NCBI GenBank assembly: GCA_023392535.1
Contig: JAEVYY010000007.1
Coordinates: forward strand, 1-64,000
Length of the DNA stretch: 64,000 nt
DNA from: Bacillota bacterium
GTDB taxonomy: Bacteria > Bacillota > Clostridia > Lachnospirales > Lachnospiraceae
Direction: 5' to 3'
In this document: piece by piece, positions 44,702 through 53,553 of the stretch
Layout: each line of letters opens with the position of its first letter
Position numbering within the stretch: the first letter of the stretch is position 1
Position numbers and translations under genes: made by a program
The notes under the pieces: model-generated
The model's input: only the letters and a program-made list of their open reading frames with translations
What the model was told of the DNA's origin: nothing
Databases searched by the model: none

Positions 44702-45514
44702 ATGCATATATATGATTGTTTTATTCAGTCTAAGTATGAGAAGGACTCTTTATGTGAGGATGGCATTTTTTACAACGATAATTTCATCGCAGTCATTGAT
44801 GGAGTTTCATCAAAAGGTAATATTACTTGGGAAGGGCATACTAACGGCTATTATGCAAAAGAAATAGTTATGAAAGGATTGATCGGACTTAAAGGGAACG
44901 AAACTGCTTTGGAGACCTATAATTATTTAAATATGCTTCTTAACAAAGAATATGGAGAAAATATTGACTATTTTGTGGATAATCCGGAGGAACGTTTACA
45001 AGTGACATTAGTAATCTATAGCGTCAAGCATAGACAGATTTGGTGTTTTGGAGATTGTCAATTTATGATAAATGATGATGTTTACAGAGAAGAAATGAAG
45101 ATTGATGTTCTTTTATCAGAAATCCGATCGGTTTATTTGAGTTTGGAGATTATGCAAGGAAAATTAATTTCAGAGCTATGTGAGCAAGATCCCTCATCCG
45201 ATTATCTTATGCCTATCTTAAAAAAGCAAGCTCTATTTTCTAACAGTAAAGATGAATATGGTTATAGTGTCTTAAATGGTTTATGTGATGATTTTACCAA
45301 ACTAGAAGTAAAAAACGTTCCGCAGAATAGCATTGTTGTCCTCGCTTCAGATGGGTACCCAATATTAATGCCGACTCTAGAATTAAGTGAAATTGAATTA
45401 GAACGCCTTAGGAAAGATGATCCGCTTTGTATCTATAAATATAAATCAACTAGGGGATGGACAAATGGGAAAAAGTCATTAGATGATAGAGCTTATATAC
45501 GATTTAAAGTATAA
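44702..45514 (+). CDS. PP2C-like phosphatase domain protein
   Basis: From ATG 44702 (GGAGGT at 44690-44695) the protein has 270 residues. PP2C-like motifs are present in order: AVIDGVSS, CFGDCQF, VLASDGYP and DDRAY. The usual DGMGG is changed, and the middle helical region is longer. It may dephosphorylate a phosphoprotein or small phosphorylated ligand. It is unrelated in position to the T7SS phosphatase. Part of its 3' end is copied at 47.07 kb. Confidence 0.72.
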   Translation: MHIYDCFIQSKYEKDSLCEDGIFYNDNFIAVIDGVSSKGNITWEGHTNGYYAKEIVMKGLIGLKGNETALETYNYLNMLLNKEYGENIDYFVDNPEERLQVTLVIYSVKHRQIWCFGDCQFMINDDVYREEMKIDVLLSEIRSVYLSLEIMQGKLISELCEQDPSSDYLMPILKKQALFSNSKDEYGYSVLNGLCDDFTKLEVKNVPQNSIVVLASDGYPILMPTLELSEIELERLRKDDPLCIYKYKSTRGWTNGKKSLDDRAYIRFKV

Positions 45515-45752
45515 GTGGGTAAATATGTATCCTGTTATCTATGATGTAAATAACATAATGTATTTAAAATTGTTTATACTTAATGTATTGGCACGTACAT
45601 ATGTAAACCATACTCTATCCACAATCATAATTCTGAATAGAGCAATATCAACTAGATTCGAGCATACTTTGTTGTAAACTGCCAATCAACTTTTGCGTAA
45701 TTGTTATTGCGTTGGCTGTAGTTGGACTTGGCAATTCAATGTATACAATATA

Positions 45753-46154
45753 ATGAAAGAGAATGGAAATTTAAAAAATATGAAACGAAAATTATTTATA
45801 ATATTTGTAATTCCTTATGTAATATTTTTTGTTTTATTTATATTATATAAAGCAAGTATTATGAAAGATATGTATATGGAAGCAAATATATATTTTGTGA
45901 TACTTGGAATAAGTTATAGTATTTGCGGTATGTTATTTTATTATCTAATTGTTTTATTAAATACTATAAAAAAAACAGATGTGACATTTATTATATTATG
46001 CTTTATTACCATATTAATTATGTGTTTTATACTTTGGGAAGGTATGAAATATCAATTTCCTATCGACAATTTTGTAGAAAATTCATTTTTGATAATTGGT
46101 ATATACATATGTAAAATACTTGGTGTTATAAGAGATAAGTATTTAAATAAGTAG
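45753..46154 (+). CDS. Small polytopic membrane protein, unknown function
   Basis: From ATG 45753 the protein has 133 residues (or 124 from ATG 45780). It has four hydrophobic segments and a basic end (GVIRDKYLNK). There is no clear ribosome-binding site and no family. Its last 50 codons recur in altered form at 47.11-47.27 kb. Confidence 0.55.
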   Translation: MKENGNLKNMKRKLFIIFVIPYVIFFVLFILYKASIMKDMYMEANIYFVILGISYSICGMLFYYLIVLLNTIKKTDVTFIILCFITILIMCFILWEGMKYQFPIDNFVENSFLIIGIYICKILGVIRDKYLNK

Positions 46155-46192
46155 AGAAATAAATACGTGAGATGGCTTCTGGGGGGGATGAG

Positions 46193-46867
46193 ATGATAAA
46201 GGCTGTATTTTTTGATCTGTTTTTTACGTTAGTTTATCCAAAATATTCAGATATAAATGAATATGATGTCGTGGGTATATCAGTAAGCGAATGGGAAAAA
46301 TATGCCGAAAATAGCGAACTGTATTATGAAAGAGCGCGGGGGAGGGTGAAAACAGAAAAAGAAATAATAGATAAAATTATTGATATTATGCCATATTATT
46401 TAAATGACAGCGAGAAACAAGAAATACTTCATAGACGCGAAGAAAGAATGAAAAGAGCATTATTAGAAGTTGATGATAGAATCCTTAATACGCTCAGGCA
46501 ATTACGTGATAAGGGTTTTAAAATTGGTCTTATTAGCAATGCAGATAGAATTGATATAAAATATTGGAAAAAATCTCCTTTAGCGGTATATTTTGATATA
46601 ACGATATTTTCCTGTGATGTCGGTATATTGAAACCAGAAATAGAAATTTATAAAATGGCAATGGACATGCTCGAGATCAAGCCAGAAGAGAGTATCTTTA
46701 TTGGGGATGGTGGCTCGGATGAATTATATGGAGCTAAAAAAGCAGGAATGAAAACAGTATTTACTGAGTATTTGGTGTCTAAATCAAAAGATCTTGTAGA
46801 GAAAATTAGATTGTATGCAGATTATTATCTTAATAGATTTGATGATCTATTAAGATACATAGAATAA
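46193..46867 (+). CDS. HAD-superfamily hydrolase
   Basis: From ATG 46193 (GGGGGGATGAG ahead) the protein has 224 residues. Motif I is FFDLFFTLV, with Asp as nucleophile and Phe where many phosphatases carry the second Asp. Motif II is GLISNAD, Lys is in GILKPE and motif III is FIGDGGSDE. The motif I change is seen in HAD-IA relatives of haloacid dehalogenases. Substrate unknown. Part of the gene is copied at 48.96 kb. Confidence 0.85.
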   Translation: MIKAVFFDLFFTLVYPKYSDINEYDVVGISVSEWEKYAENSELYYERARGRVKTEKEIIDKIIDIMPYYLNDSEKQEILHRREERMKRALLEVDDRILNTLRQLRDKGFKIGLISNADRIDIKYWKKSPLAVYFDITIFSCDVGILKPEIEIYKMAMDMLEIKPEESIFIGDGGSDELYGAKKAGMKTVFTEYLVSKSKDLVEKIRLYADYYLNRFDDLLRYIE

Positions 46868-47439
46868 AAAACAAACAATCCGTAATACAAATTAATATAT
46901 TTTTCGAGGTAATAGAATGGAATTAATCAGCGCATTAAGACTTAAAAAATATAGTAGGTATTATGTTGGTTTTTAGATTGGAATAAAAGAGGAACCGTTA
47001 TAGAATGGGAAATTGAGCAAATTATGCGGATAGATAAAACTATAGTCGTAGAGTGGTATTTTAAATGTGATTATGCCGACTCTAGAATTAAGTGAAATTG
47101 AATTAGTATGCTTTATAACCATACTAATTATGTGTTTTATAATTTGGGAAGGTATGAAATATCAATTTCCTATTGGCAAATTTGTAGAAAATTCATTTTT
47201 ATCAAAATTGGTATATACATATCTAAAATACTTAGTTTTATAAAAGCTAAGTACTTAAATAAATAGAGAATGTAAATAACTTCCAGTTTGGAATCTAATA
47301 TGTGATAGGAGAAATATTTAATTATGAGAATCCATGAGACTATGGAAGAAGCGTTACTTGTAATACAGTGAGATACGAATAAATGATGGCAATTAATTTG
47401 AAAGAAGAATTAGAAAATAGAGTGAATGGGAGGAAATAA
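46868..47439. other. Gap made of partial copies of neighbouring genes
   Basis: Bases about 47068-47107 copy the PP2C-like gene near 45365-45404. Bases about 47108-47267 copy the end of the membrane-protein gene (46001-46154). About 47379-47420 copies the nucleotidyltransferase start (42352-42392). None is an intact gene. Confidence 0.65.
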
Positions 47440-48945
47440 ATGAAAATAGTTGCAATGTATTTACCACAATTTCATAGGGTGAAGGAAAATGATGAATGGT
47501 GGGGGGAAGGATTTACAGAATGGACGGCTGTAAAAAAAGCATTGCCACTGTTTCAGGATCATAGCCAACCGCGAATACCTAGTGGTAACAATTATTATAA
47601 TTTGTTAGATCGTGAAACAATTCATTGTCAGGCAAAACAGATAAGAAAGGCTGGCATTGATGGGGTATGTATCTATCACTAATGGTTCAAAGACGGTAGG
47701 CAAATATTAGAGAAGCCAGCTAAAAATTTATTGTTGTGGAAAGAGATTGATTTATCATATTGTTTTTCTTGGGCAAATGAGACTTGGGCGAGAACTTGGA
47801 GCAACTTGACTGAAAAAAATATATGGGCAAGCGAATATGAATGCAAAAAAAATGAAACTGATAGCGGTATCCTGTTAGAACAGAAATATGGGACAATACA
47901 AGATTGGAAGGATCATTTTGAATACCTATTACCATTCTTTAAGGATGAAAGATATATAAAAATAGATCAAAAACCAGTATTTGTTTTTCATAAAGCAAAT
48001 GATGTGCATTGTTTGGAAAATATGATTCAGTATTGGAATGAACTTGCGAAAGAAAATGGATTTGAAGGGCTTTATATCATAGGGAATGCTCCGAGAAAAT
48101 CTCAAGAAATAGTGCTTGATGAAGTCTTTTTATGCGAGCCTGGAGAAGCAATGCAAAGAAGTCACTTTATTTTGAAAAATGCCATTCAATGCTTTGACTA
48201 CGATGAAATATGGAAGAATATACTAGCGTTGGGACGCGAAAAAGGGAGAACAATTGGTGCTTTTGTTGGATATGATGATACACCAAGGCATAGTTCTAGT
48301 TCTTTTGGATCTGTTATAGATAATGGAACGCCGGAAAAATTTGAAAAATACATTACAGAATTAATACAGATTAATAAAAAGAATGAATGCCAAGTTATGT
48401 TTATTAATGCGTGGAATGAGTGGGGAGAAGTAATGTATTTAGAACCTGATGAAATGAATCAGGACGAATATTTACTAGCATTAAAAAATGCCGTCGGGAG
48501 TACAAATAAGTGTGATAATAATATTTTAGTTAGTGATGCTGTTCCAGAAGTACCATTATATAGATTTAAGACACTACAGTTTCAGTGTGAGCGAGAAAAA
48601 CATTTAGAAAAAATATTAGATAAATGGATGGGCATAAGAGAAAATAAAAGGAATTTGTTTGGCAATGTTAAACATAAAAAAATAGCAGTATATGGATGTG
48701 GATTATTAGGCAGACATTTGTTAGCAGAATTAGCAAGTAGAAACATCGTGCCAGAATTTATAGTCGACAGAAATCCCAATGTGAATGAAACTTGCCCGGT
48801 ATATAAAGCTGATGACAAATGGCCTGATATTGAAGTGCTAATAGTTACGGATACATATAATTATGGATATATATATGAGTATGTTAGAAAGAAAAATTCT
48901 GAAATAGAGATTCTTTCTTTAGAACATATGATTATGGATCTTTAA
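47440..48945 (+). pseudogene. WbsX-type glycan protein with one premature stop
   Basis: The frame starts at ATG 47440 (GGGAGG ahead) with KIVAMYLPQFH and WWGEGFTEW, the hallmark of the WbsX glycosyltransferase/glycoside-hydrolase-like family. It stops at TAA 47680-47682 exactly where WbsX proteins read Y-H-Y-W-F. The same frame continues (WFKDGRQILEKP, FSWANETWAR) to 48945 without further damage, including a C-terminal nucleotide-binding-like segment (IAVYGCGLLGRHL). A single TAT-to-TAA change explains it. Read-through would give about 501 residues. Confidence 0.82.
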
Positions 48946-48957
48946 TACTGGTAGAAT

Positions 48958-49058
48958 TCTCGATACGCTCTGGCAATTACGTGATAAGGGTTTTAAAATT
49001 GGTCCTATTAGCAATGCAGATAGAATTGATTTAAAATATTGGAAAGAATCTAGATAAG
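48958..49058 (+). repeat. Partial copy of the HAD hydrolase gene
   Basis: AGAATTCTCGATACGCTC and the following about 80 bases match the HAD gene around 46479-46572 with few changes, in the gap between the WbsX and alpha/beta hydrolase genes. Confidence 0.75.
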
Positions 49059-49067
49059 GAAGAGAAT

Positions 49068-49784
49068 ATGAACGAATATTATGTAAAAAAAGCAATAGCC
49101 TATATGAGATATCATGATTTTCCGGGGGAAGATACAACTATTCTATTAATACACGGATTGGGATGTGCCTGTTCCTTTGACTATCCACAAGTTGTTACTC
49201 AACAAGAATTGTGCAATCACCGCAGAATTCTTGTTGATTTACTCGGGGCTGGATTTAGTGATAAACCATTAGATTTTGACTACAGTGTATCTGCTCATGC
49301 AGAATATATAAGAGATTTCATTGAAGATCTTGGCTTAAAGAGTTTTATTCTTTTTGGACACAGCTTAGGAGGTTCGGTAGCAATTGAATTAGCCAAGATG
49401 TGTGCCAACAAGGTTCATTGCCTTATATTGAGTGAAGCTAATTTGGATTCAAGCGTCGAAGGTGCAATTAGTTACGAAATCGCACATTTTACGGAGAGAT
49501 ATTTTGTGGATAAGGGTTTTTACGGACCTGTTGCAGCTTATCGTTTTTCTCAAAGCGCAGTTAATGGTGGAAATCCTTCATGGAGAAACGTTTTGTATGG
49601 ACTGTCTATCCGAAGAGGGTTTATCTTCGGGGAGAGATCTTTGCCAGATAAGGATTATGAGGAACTAAAACAACACGGTATTAAGGTGGAAACGGTACTG
49701 CAAGCAGGACACTCCATGGCATGTGAGAATCCGACGGGACTAGCGTTCGCAATTAAAGAAATTAGTAGAAATACCTATAAATAA
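49068..49784 (+). CDS. Alpha/beta hydrolase
   Basis: The 238-residue protein has the alpha/beta fold pattern: oxyanion segment LIHGLGC, nucleophile elbow GHSLGGS (Ser about residue 100), acid probably in the late strand, and catalytic His in QAGHSMA. No signal peptide. Esterase or lactonase activity is possible; the substrate is unknown. AAGGAAGAG precedes ATG 49068. Confidence 0.88.
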   Translation: MNEYYVKKAIAYMRYHDFPGEDTTILLIHGLGCACSFDYPQVVTQQELCNHRRILVDLLGAGFSDKPLDFDYSVSAHAEYIRDFIEDLGLKSFILFGHSLGGSVAIELAKMCANKVHCLILSEANLDSSVEGAISYEIAHFTERYFVDKGFYGPVAAYRFSQSAVNGGNPSWRNVLYGLSIRRGFIFGERSLPDKDYEELKQHGIKVETVLQAGHSMACENPTGLAFAIKEISRNTYK

Positions 49785-49839
49785 ATACAAACGAACCAAG
49801 ACACGGGACTGACACAAGGGGATGTCGAATTAAAAGTAT

Positions 49840-50664
49840 TTACAATAATGCTTGTGCAGCAGGAAAAAGATTGGCATTTGCCGATAAAGAGTTACAGACC
49901 CGTGAAAGCATTTCTGCATATCCAATAAGCAATTCATCTTTCATATTGATTACCGTTCCTGATATACTTACAGCAGCAGTTGGATAGCCATCGCTATTCA
50001 GAATCGGCAAGGCAATACATTTCACACCCAAAGTCTCCTCTTGAAAATCAATAGAATATCCACGTTTACGTATCTCTTCTAACTCATCATACATTTTTAA
50101 TTCCTCTGTAATCGTATAATCAGTAAATCGTTGTAAGCCATGTTTCTGAATAATTTGTTTTTGTTCAACGAGCGGAAGATATGCCAGCATAGCTTTTCCA
50201 CAACCAGTGCAGTGCATTGGTAAAGTTTTTCCGGCTATGGAGTAATTTGCCATTCTTCGACTTGGGTAGATACCTTCTAAATAAAAAACTTGACCATTTA
50301 TATGAGAAGTAAGATAAATGGTTTCATTCGTAAATGCTTGTAAATCCTCTAGAAAAGGAAGTGAATATTGGACTACTGGCAGTGTGGAACGTAAGACGTA
50401 GCTTAATTCCAGTATTTTATATCCCAATCGGTAGCTTTGGCCATTTGGTGTACGTAACAAATAACCACATTGTTCTAGTGTCCTAATTAAATTTAAGGCA
50501 GTACTCTTAGGATAGGAAAGAGTACTGCTTATTTGTGCCAAAGTCAACTCAGGCTTGGCAACTGAAAAACAACCAAGAATCTGAAATGCTTTGCCTACTG
50601 AATTTACAGTTACTTGTTTCGTCGTATTAGTATTTACTATCATAGTTGATTCCTTTGATTTCAA
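49840..50664 (-). CDS. IclR-family transcriptional regulator
   Basis: The 274-residue protein has an N-terminal winged helix (GKAFQILGCF, LAQISSTLSYPKSTALNLIRTL) and a C-terminal IclR effector domain (GKTLPMHCTGCGKAMLAYL, GVKCIALPI). It starts at TTG 50664 (GGGGAG, 8 bases) or ATG 50643. It is divergent from the aldolase/transporter operon and is its likely regulator, responding to the imported substrate. Confidence 0.92.
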   Translation of the reverse strand: MKSKESTMIVNTNTTKQVTVNSVGKAFQILGCFSVAKPELTLAQISSTLSYPKSTALNLIRTLEQCGYLLRTPNGQSYRLGYKILELSYVLRSTLPVVQYSLPFLEDLQAFTNETIYLTSHINGQVFYLEGIYPSRRMANYSIAGKTLPMHCTGCGKAMLAYLPLVEQKQIIQKHGLQRFTDYTITEELKMYDELEEIRKRGYSIDFQEETLGVKCIALPILNSDGYPTAAVSISGTVINMKDELLIGYAEMLSRVCNSLSANANLFPAAQALL

Positions 50665-50696
50665 AATTAATTCTCCCCTTAACCAATCTGAATAAT

Positions 50697-50906
50697 GTTC
50701 AGCAATACGGTATTATAGTTAAATTTATACTTTATAAAGTTGAATGTCAATAGCTATTTGATAAAAAAAAAAGCGTATTTAAGCAATAATATCTAAAATT
50801 GTAAAATAATGTTTGTTTAAAAAGTACATAAATACAATATTGACATTAGGATTTTGATGTATTAGTATTAAATTACAATCATTAAAGCAGAACGACGTTC
50901 AGCAAT
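50697..50906. promoter_or_regulatory. Two GTTCAGCAAT boxes in the IclR-aldolase intergenic region
   Basis: GTTCAGCAAT occurs at 50697-50706 (33 bases ahead of the regulator start) and again at 50897-50906 (downstream of the operon promoter), exactly 200 bases apart. Each box lies near one of the divergent genes. They are candidate IclR-type operator halves. Confidence 0.5.
50840..50868 (+). promoter_or_regulatory. Promoter of the aldolase/TTT transporter operon
   Basis: TTGACA (50840-50845), 17 bases, TAGTAT (50863-50868), about 80 bases upstream of the first start. The second GTTCAGCAAT box lies just downstream of the likely transcription start, a repressor-type position. Confidence 0.72.
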
Positions 50907-50947
50907 GATGAATATCGTTAAAAAGTTGCACAAATATTAGGAGGATA

Positions 50948-51835
50948 ATGATGAAAAAGCTTTATGGAGTAATTACTGCAATGACAACACCTTTTGATGA
51001 AAATGATAAAGTTGATGTAGAGGCAATGGAACAACAAATAGAATTCTTAATTGAAAAGGGGGTTAATTGTTTATATCCGACTGGTACAACGGGTGAAATG
51101 TACTTGATGAGTGCAGAAGAACGTGAATTAGTAGCTGAAACAGTTGTTAAAAAAGCCGCGGGAAGGGTTACTGTTTATATCCATGCAGGTGCTATGACAT
51201 TAGAAGAAACGATACGATTAGCGAAACATGCTCATCGTATTGGTGCAGACGGTGTCGGAGTTGTAACACCTAGTTATTTTACGGTAGATGATAGAGCTAT
51301 GATCCAATATTACAAAGATGTATGCGGTGCTTTACCAGAAGAATTTCCAGTCTATGTCTATGTAATTCCGCAATTGGCACATAATGATATTCAGCCTGAG
51401 ATCTTGGAGGTGATTTGCCAAGAATGCAAAAATGTTGTTGGTGTCAAATATAGTTATGCAGATATGTCGGTACTTTTAAAATATTTAAGGATAAAGAATG
51501 GAGATCTTTCCGTTGTATTTGGAGCGGATCATATGTTCCTATCAGCATTAGTAGCAGGAGCAGATGGAACAGTGTCTGGTTGCTCTGGTCCTTTTCCGGA
51601 ATTGTTTGTAGAAATATATGAACAGTTTAAAGCAGGAGATATGAAAGCTGCAAAAGAAGCGCAAGATAGAGCAAACAATATGGTATGGACTATGAAAGGT
51701 GGTGCAGATATGTCAATTTTTAAGAACATACTAACATTCAGAGGTATCCGTGGTGGGCATATGAGAAAACCGTTATTAGATCTAAGCGAAGATGCAAAGA
51801 AGGAATTATATGAGGATGTAAAGAGTTATTTATAA
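50948..51835 (+). CDS. DapA-family aldolase/dehydratase (dihydrodipicolinate synthase-like)
   Basis: The 295-residue TIM-barrel lyase has YPTGTTGEMYLM near the start and Schiff-base Lys in GVKYSYADMS. The Tyr region is YVYVIPQLA instead of the usual Y-N-x-P. It is not part of a lysine operon but leads a transporter operon. A 2-keto-3-deoxy sugar acid or N-acetylneuraminate-type substrate is therefore more likely than dihydrodipicolinate. ATG 50948 has AGGAGG ahead (ATG 50951 also possible). Confidence 0.87.
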   Translation: MMKKLYGVITAMTTPFDENDKVDVEAMEQQIEFLIEKGVNCLYPTGTTGEMYLMSAEERELVAETVVKKAAGRVTVYIHAGAMTLEETIRLAKHAHRIGADGVGVVTPSYFTVDDRAMIQYYKDVCGALPEEFPVYVYVIPQLAHNDIQPEILEVICQECKNVVGVKYSYADMSVLLKYLRIKNGDLSVVFGADHMFLSALVAGADGTVSGCSGPFPELFVEIYEQFKAGDMKAAKEAQDRANNMVWTMKGGADMSIFKNILTFRGIRGGHMRKPLLDLSEDAKKELYEDVKSYL

Positions 51836-51920
51836 TTTCATATCAACAGATATTACACAATGAGTGGGCTATATATGGAAGACGAATGAGTAATAAAACA
51901 AAAAACAGGAGGAAAAATTC

Positions 51921-52970
51921 ATGAAAATGAAAAAAGTAATGGTACTGGTATTGGCGGTAGGAATGACACTATCAATGATTGGTTGTGGAGGAAAAAAGCA
52001 AGATACAACAGAAAATGTTGCGGTTGAAACAAAAGCAGAGAGTAAAACAACAGAAGAAACGGCAGGTGGGGATGCAACGAATTATCCAGATGGAAAACAA
52101 ATTACAATTGTTGTACCTTATGCAGCTGGAGGAGCATCTGATACAACAGCCAGAATTTATGCATCTGAACTTGAAAAAGCAATTGGAACAAAGATATTGG
52201 TTACCAATGTTACTGGAGCGTCAGGAGCAGTTGGTCTGGAGCAAGTCAGAAATAGTAAAGCGGATGGCTATACAATTGCGTATATGCCTGTAGAATCTAC
52301 AATGCTCTCCTCATTAGGATACACCGACTTATCAACTAATGATTTTAAATTTATTGGACGTGCGATGACGATCCCTGCAGCGATTACCGTTAGAGCGGAC
52401 AGTGAGTGGCAAACATTCGATGATTTTATTGCATACGCAAAGGAACATCCGGGAGAAATTCAGATAGGCAATTCTGGAACAGGTTCTATCTGGCATATTG
52501 CTGCAGCATCAATAGAAAAAAAATGTGGAGTTAAATTTACCCATGTTCCATTTGACGGTGCAGCACCAGCCGTGGCCGCATTACTTGGCGGAAATATCCA
52601 GGCAACGGCAGTTAGTCCATCTGAAGTGCTAACAAATGTGGAGTCTGGTGATTTTAGAGTATTAACAGTTTTGGGTGAAGGTCGATCTTCTGTAGTGCCA
52701 GATGTAGAAACAGCTACTGAAATGGGTGTAGATGTTACCATTCAAGGGTGGGGTGGTTTTGCAGTACCAAAAGATACTCCACAAGAGATCATTGGAGTAT
52801 TAGAAAAAGCTTCTGAAACAGCTATTAATTCGGAGGCAATGGTCGATCTACTAAAAAGCAAAGGATTTGAATCCGCCTATTTAAATGCATCGGATATGGA
52901 TGCAACAGCAGCAAAAGATTTAGATTACTTTAATGAATTGATTCCTACGTTGGGTATTGTTCAAAAATAG
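51921..52970 (+). CDS. tctC: Tripartite tricarboxylate transporter substrate-binding lipoprotein (TctC type)
   Basis: The 349-residue protein has a signal peptide with lipobox SMIGC, a Thr/Glu-rich spacer and a TctC/BugD-like domain: ITIVVPYAAGGASD, NVTGASGAVG, IGNSGTGSIWH and GWGGFAVPKDTP. It captures a carboxylate outside the cell for the TctA/TctB membrane pair downstream. AGGAGG precedes ATG 51921. Confidence 0.92.
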   Translation: MKMKKVMVLVLAVGMTLSMIGCGGKKQDTTENVAVETKAESKTTEETAGGDATNYPDGKQITIVVPYAAGGASDTTARIYASELEKAIGTKILVTNVTGASGAVGLEQVRNSKADGYTIAYMPVESTMLSSLGYTDLSTNDFKFIGRAMTIPAAITVRADSEWQTFDDFIAYAKEHPGEIQIGNSGTGSIWHIAAASIEKKCGVKFTHVPFDGAAPAVAALLGGNIQATAVSPSEVLTNVESGDFRVLTVLGEGRSSVVPDVETATEMGVDVTIQGWGGFAVPKDTPQEIIGVLEKASETAINSEAMVDLLKSKGFESAYLNASDMDATAAKDLDYFNELIPTLGIVQK

Positions 52971-53065
52971 TATAAGAGGGCAAGCCCAATCTATAACAGA
53001 CCGCGTTTACACGATATTGCAAACGTGGTTTGTTTTATAATCAACAAAAAAGAAAGGAAAAAATT

Positions 53066-53539
53066 ATGCATAAAAAATTTAAAGGGGATACGGTGCCTGG
53101 AATTATAACCATTCTATTTGGAGTATTTTTCTTTATAATGACAATTTTTACTCCGAATGTCTTGTTTGGGTCGACTACCTCAGATGGTGTTCCAGGAGCA
53201 GGGTTTTTCCCATATTTACTAAGCGGAATTATAATTATTTTTGGAACAATGCTCACGGTAAGAGGATTTAAAAAAAATGGTGAATTACAATTTTTAAAAG
53301 TAGACGAGGAAATCAAAAAAAATTTAAGAGTACTATTTTTAACAGTAGTAGGACTTATTGTGTTTTTAATTTTTTGGCATATTACGAATCTATTTTATAT
53401 AGGTGTATTACTACTTTGTGTTTATTTAAATAAGGTATTTAGTCGTGACTGGAAATTTACTATGATATATACCGTAGTTTTTACACTATTTATTTATTCC
53501 GTATTTGCAATAGCATTTTCCATACAATTTAAAATATAA
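53066..53539 (+). CDS. tctB: Tripartite tricarboxylate transporter small membrane subunit (TctB type)
   Basis: From ATG 53066 (GAAAGGAAA ahead) the protein has 157 residues. It has four membrane segments and the family's GAGFFPYLLSG motif after the first one. It is the small subunit between TctC and TctA. Confidence 0.88.
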   Translation: MHKKFKGDTVPGIITILFGVFFFIMTIFTPNVLFGSTTSDGVPGAGFFPYLLSGIIIIFGTMLTVRGFKKNGELQFLKVDEEIKKNLRVLFLTVVGLIVFLIFWHITNLFYIGVLLLCVYLNKVFSRDWKFTMIYTVVFTLFIYSVFAIAFSIQFKI

Positions 53540-53553
53540 GGAGATGAGAATAT

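Noticed and set aside
43131..49784. Integron-like cassette array
   Set aside because: No integrase and no attC-like imperfect palindromes between the genes; the gaps are instead partial gene copies.
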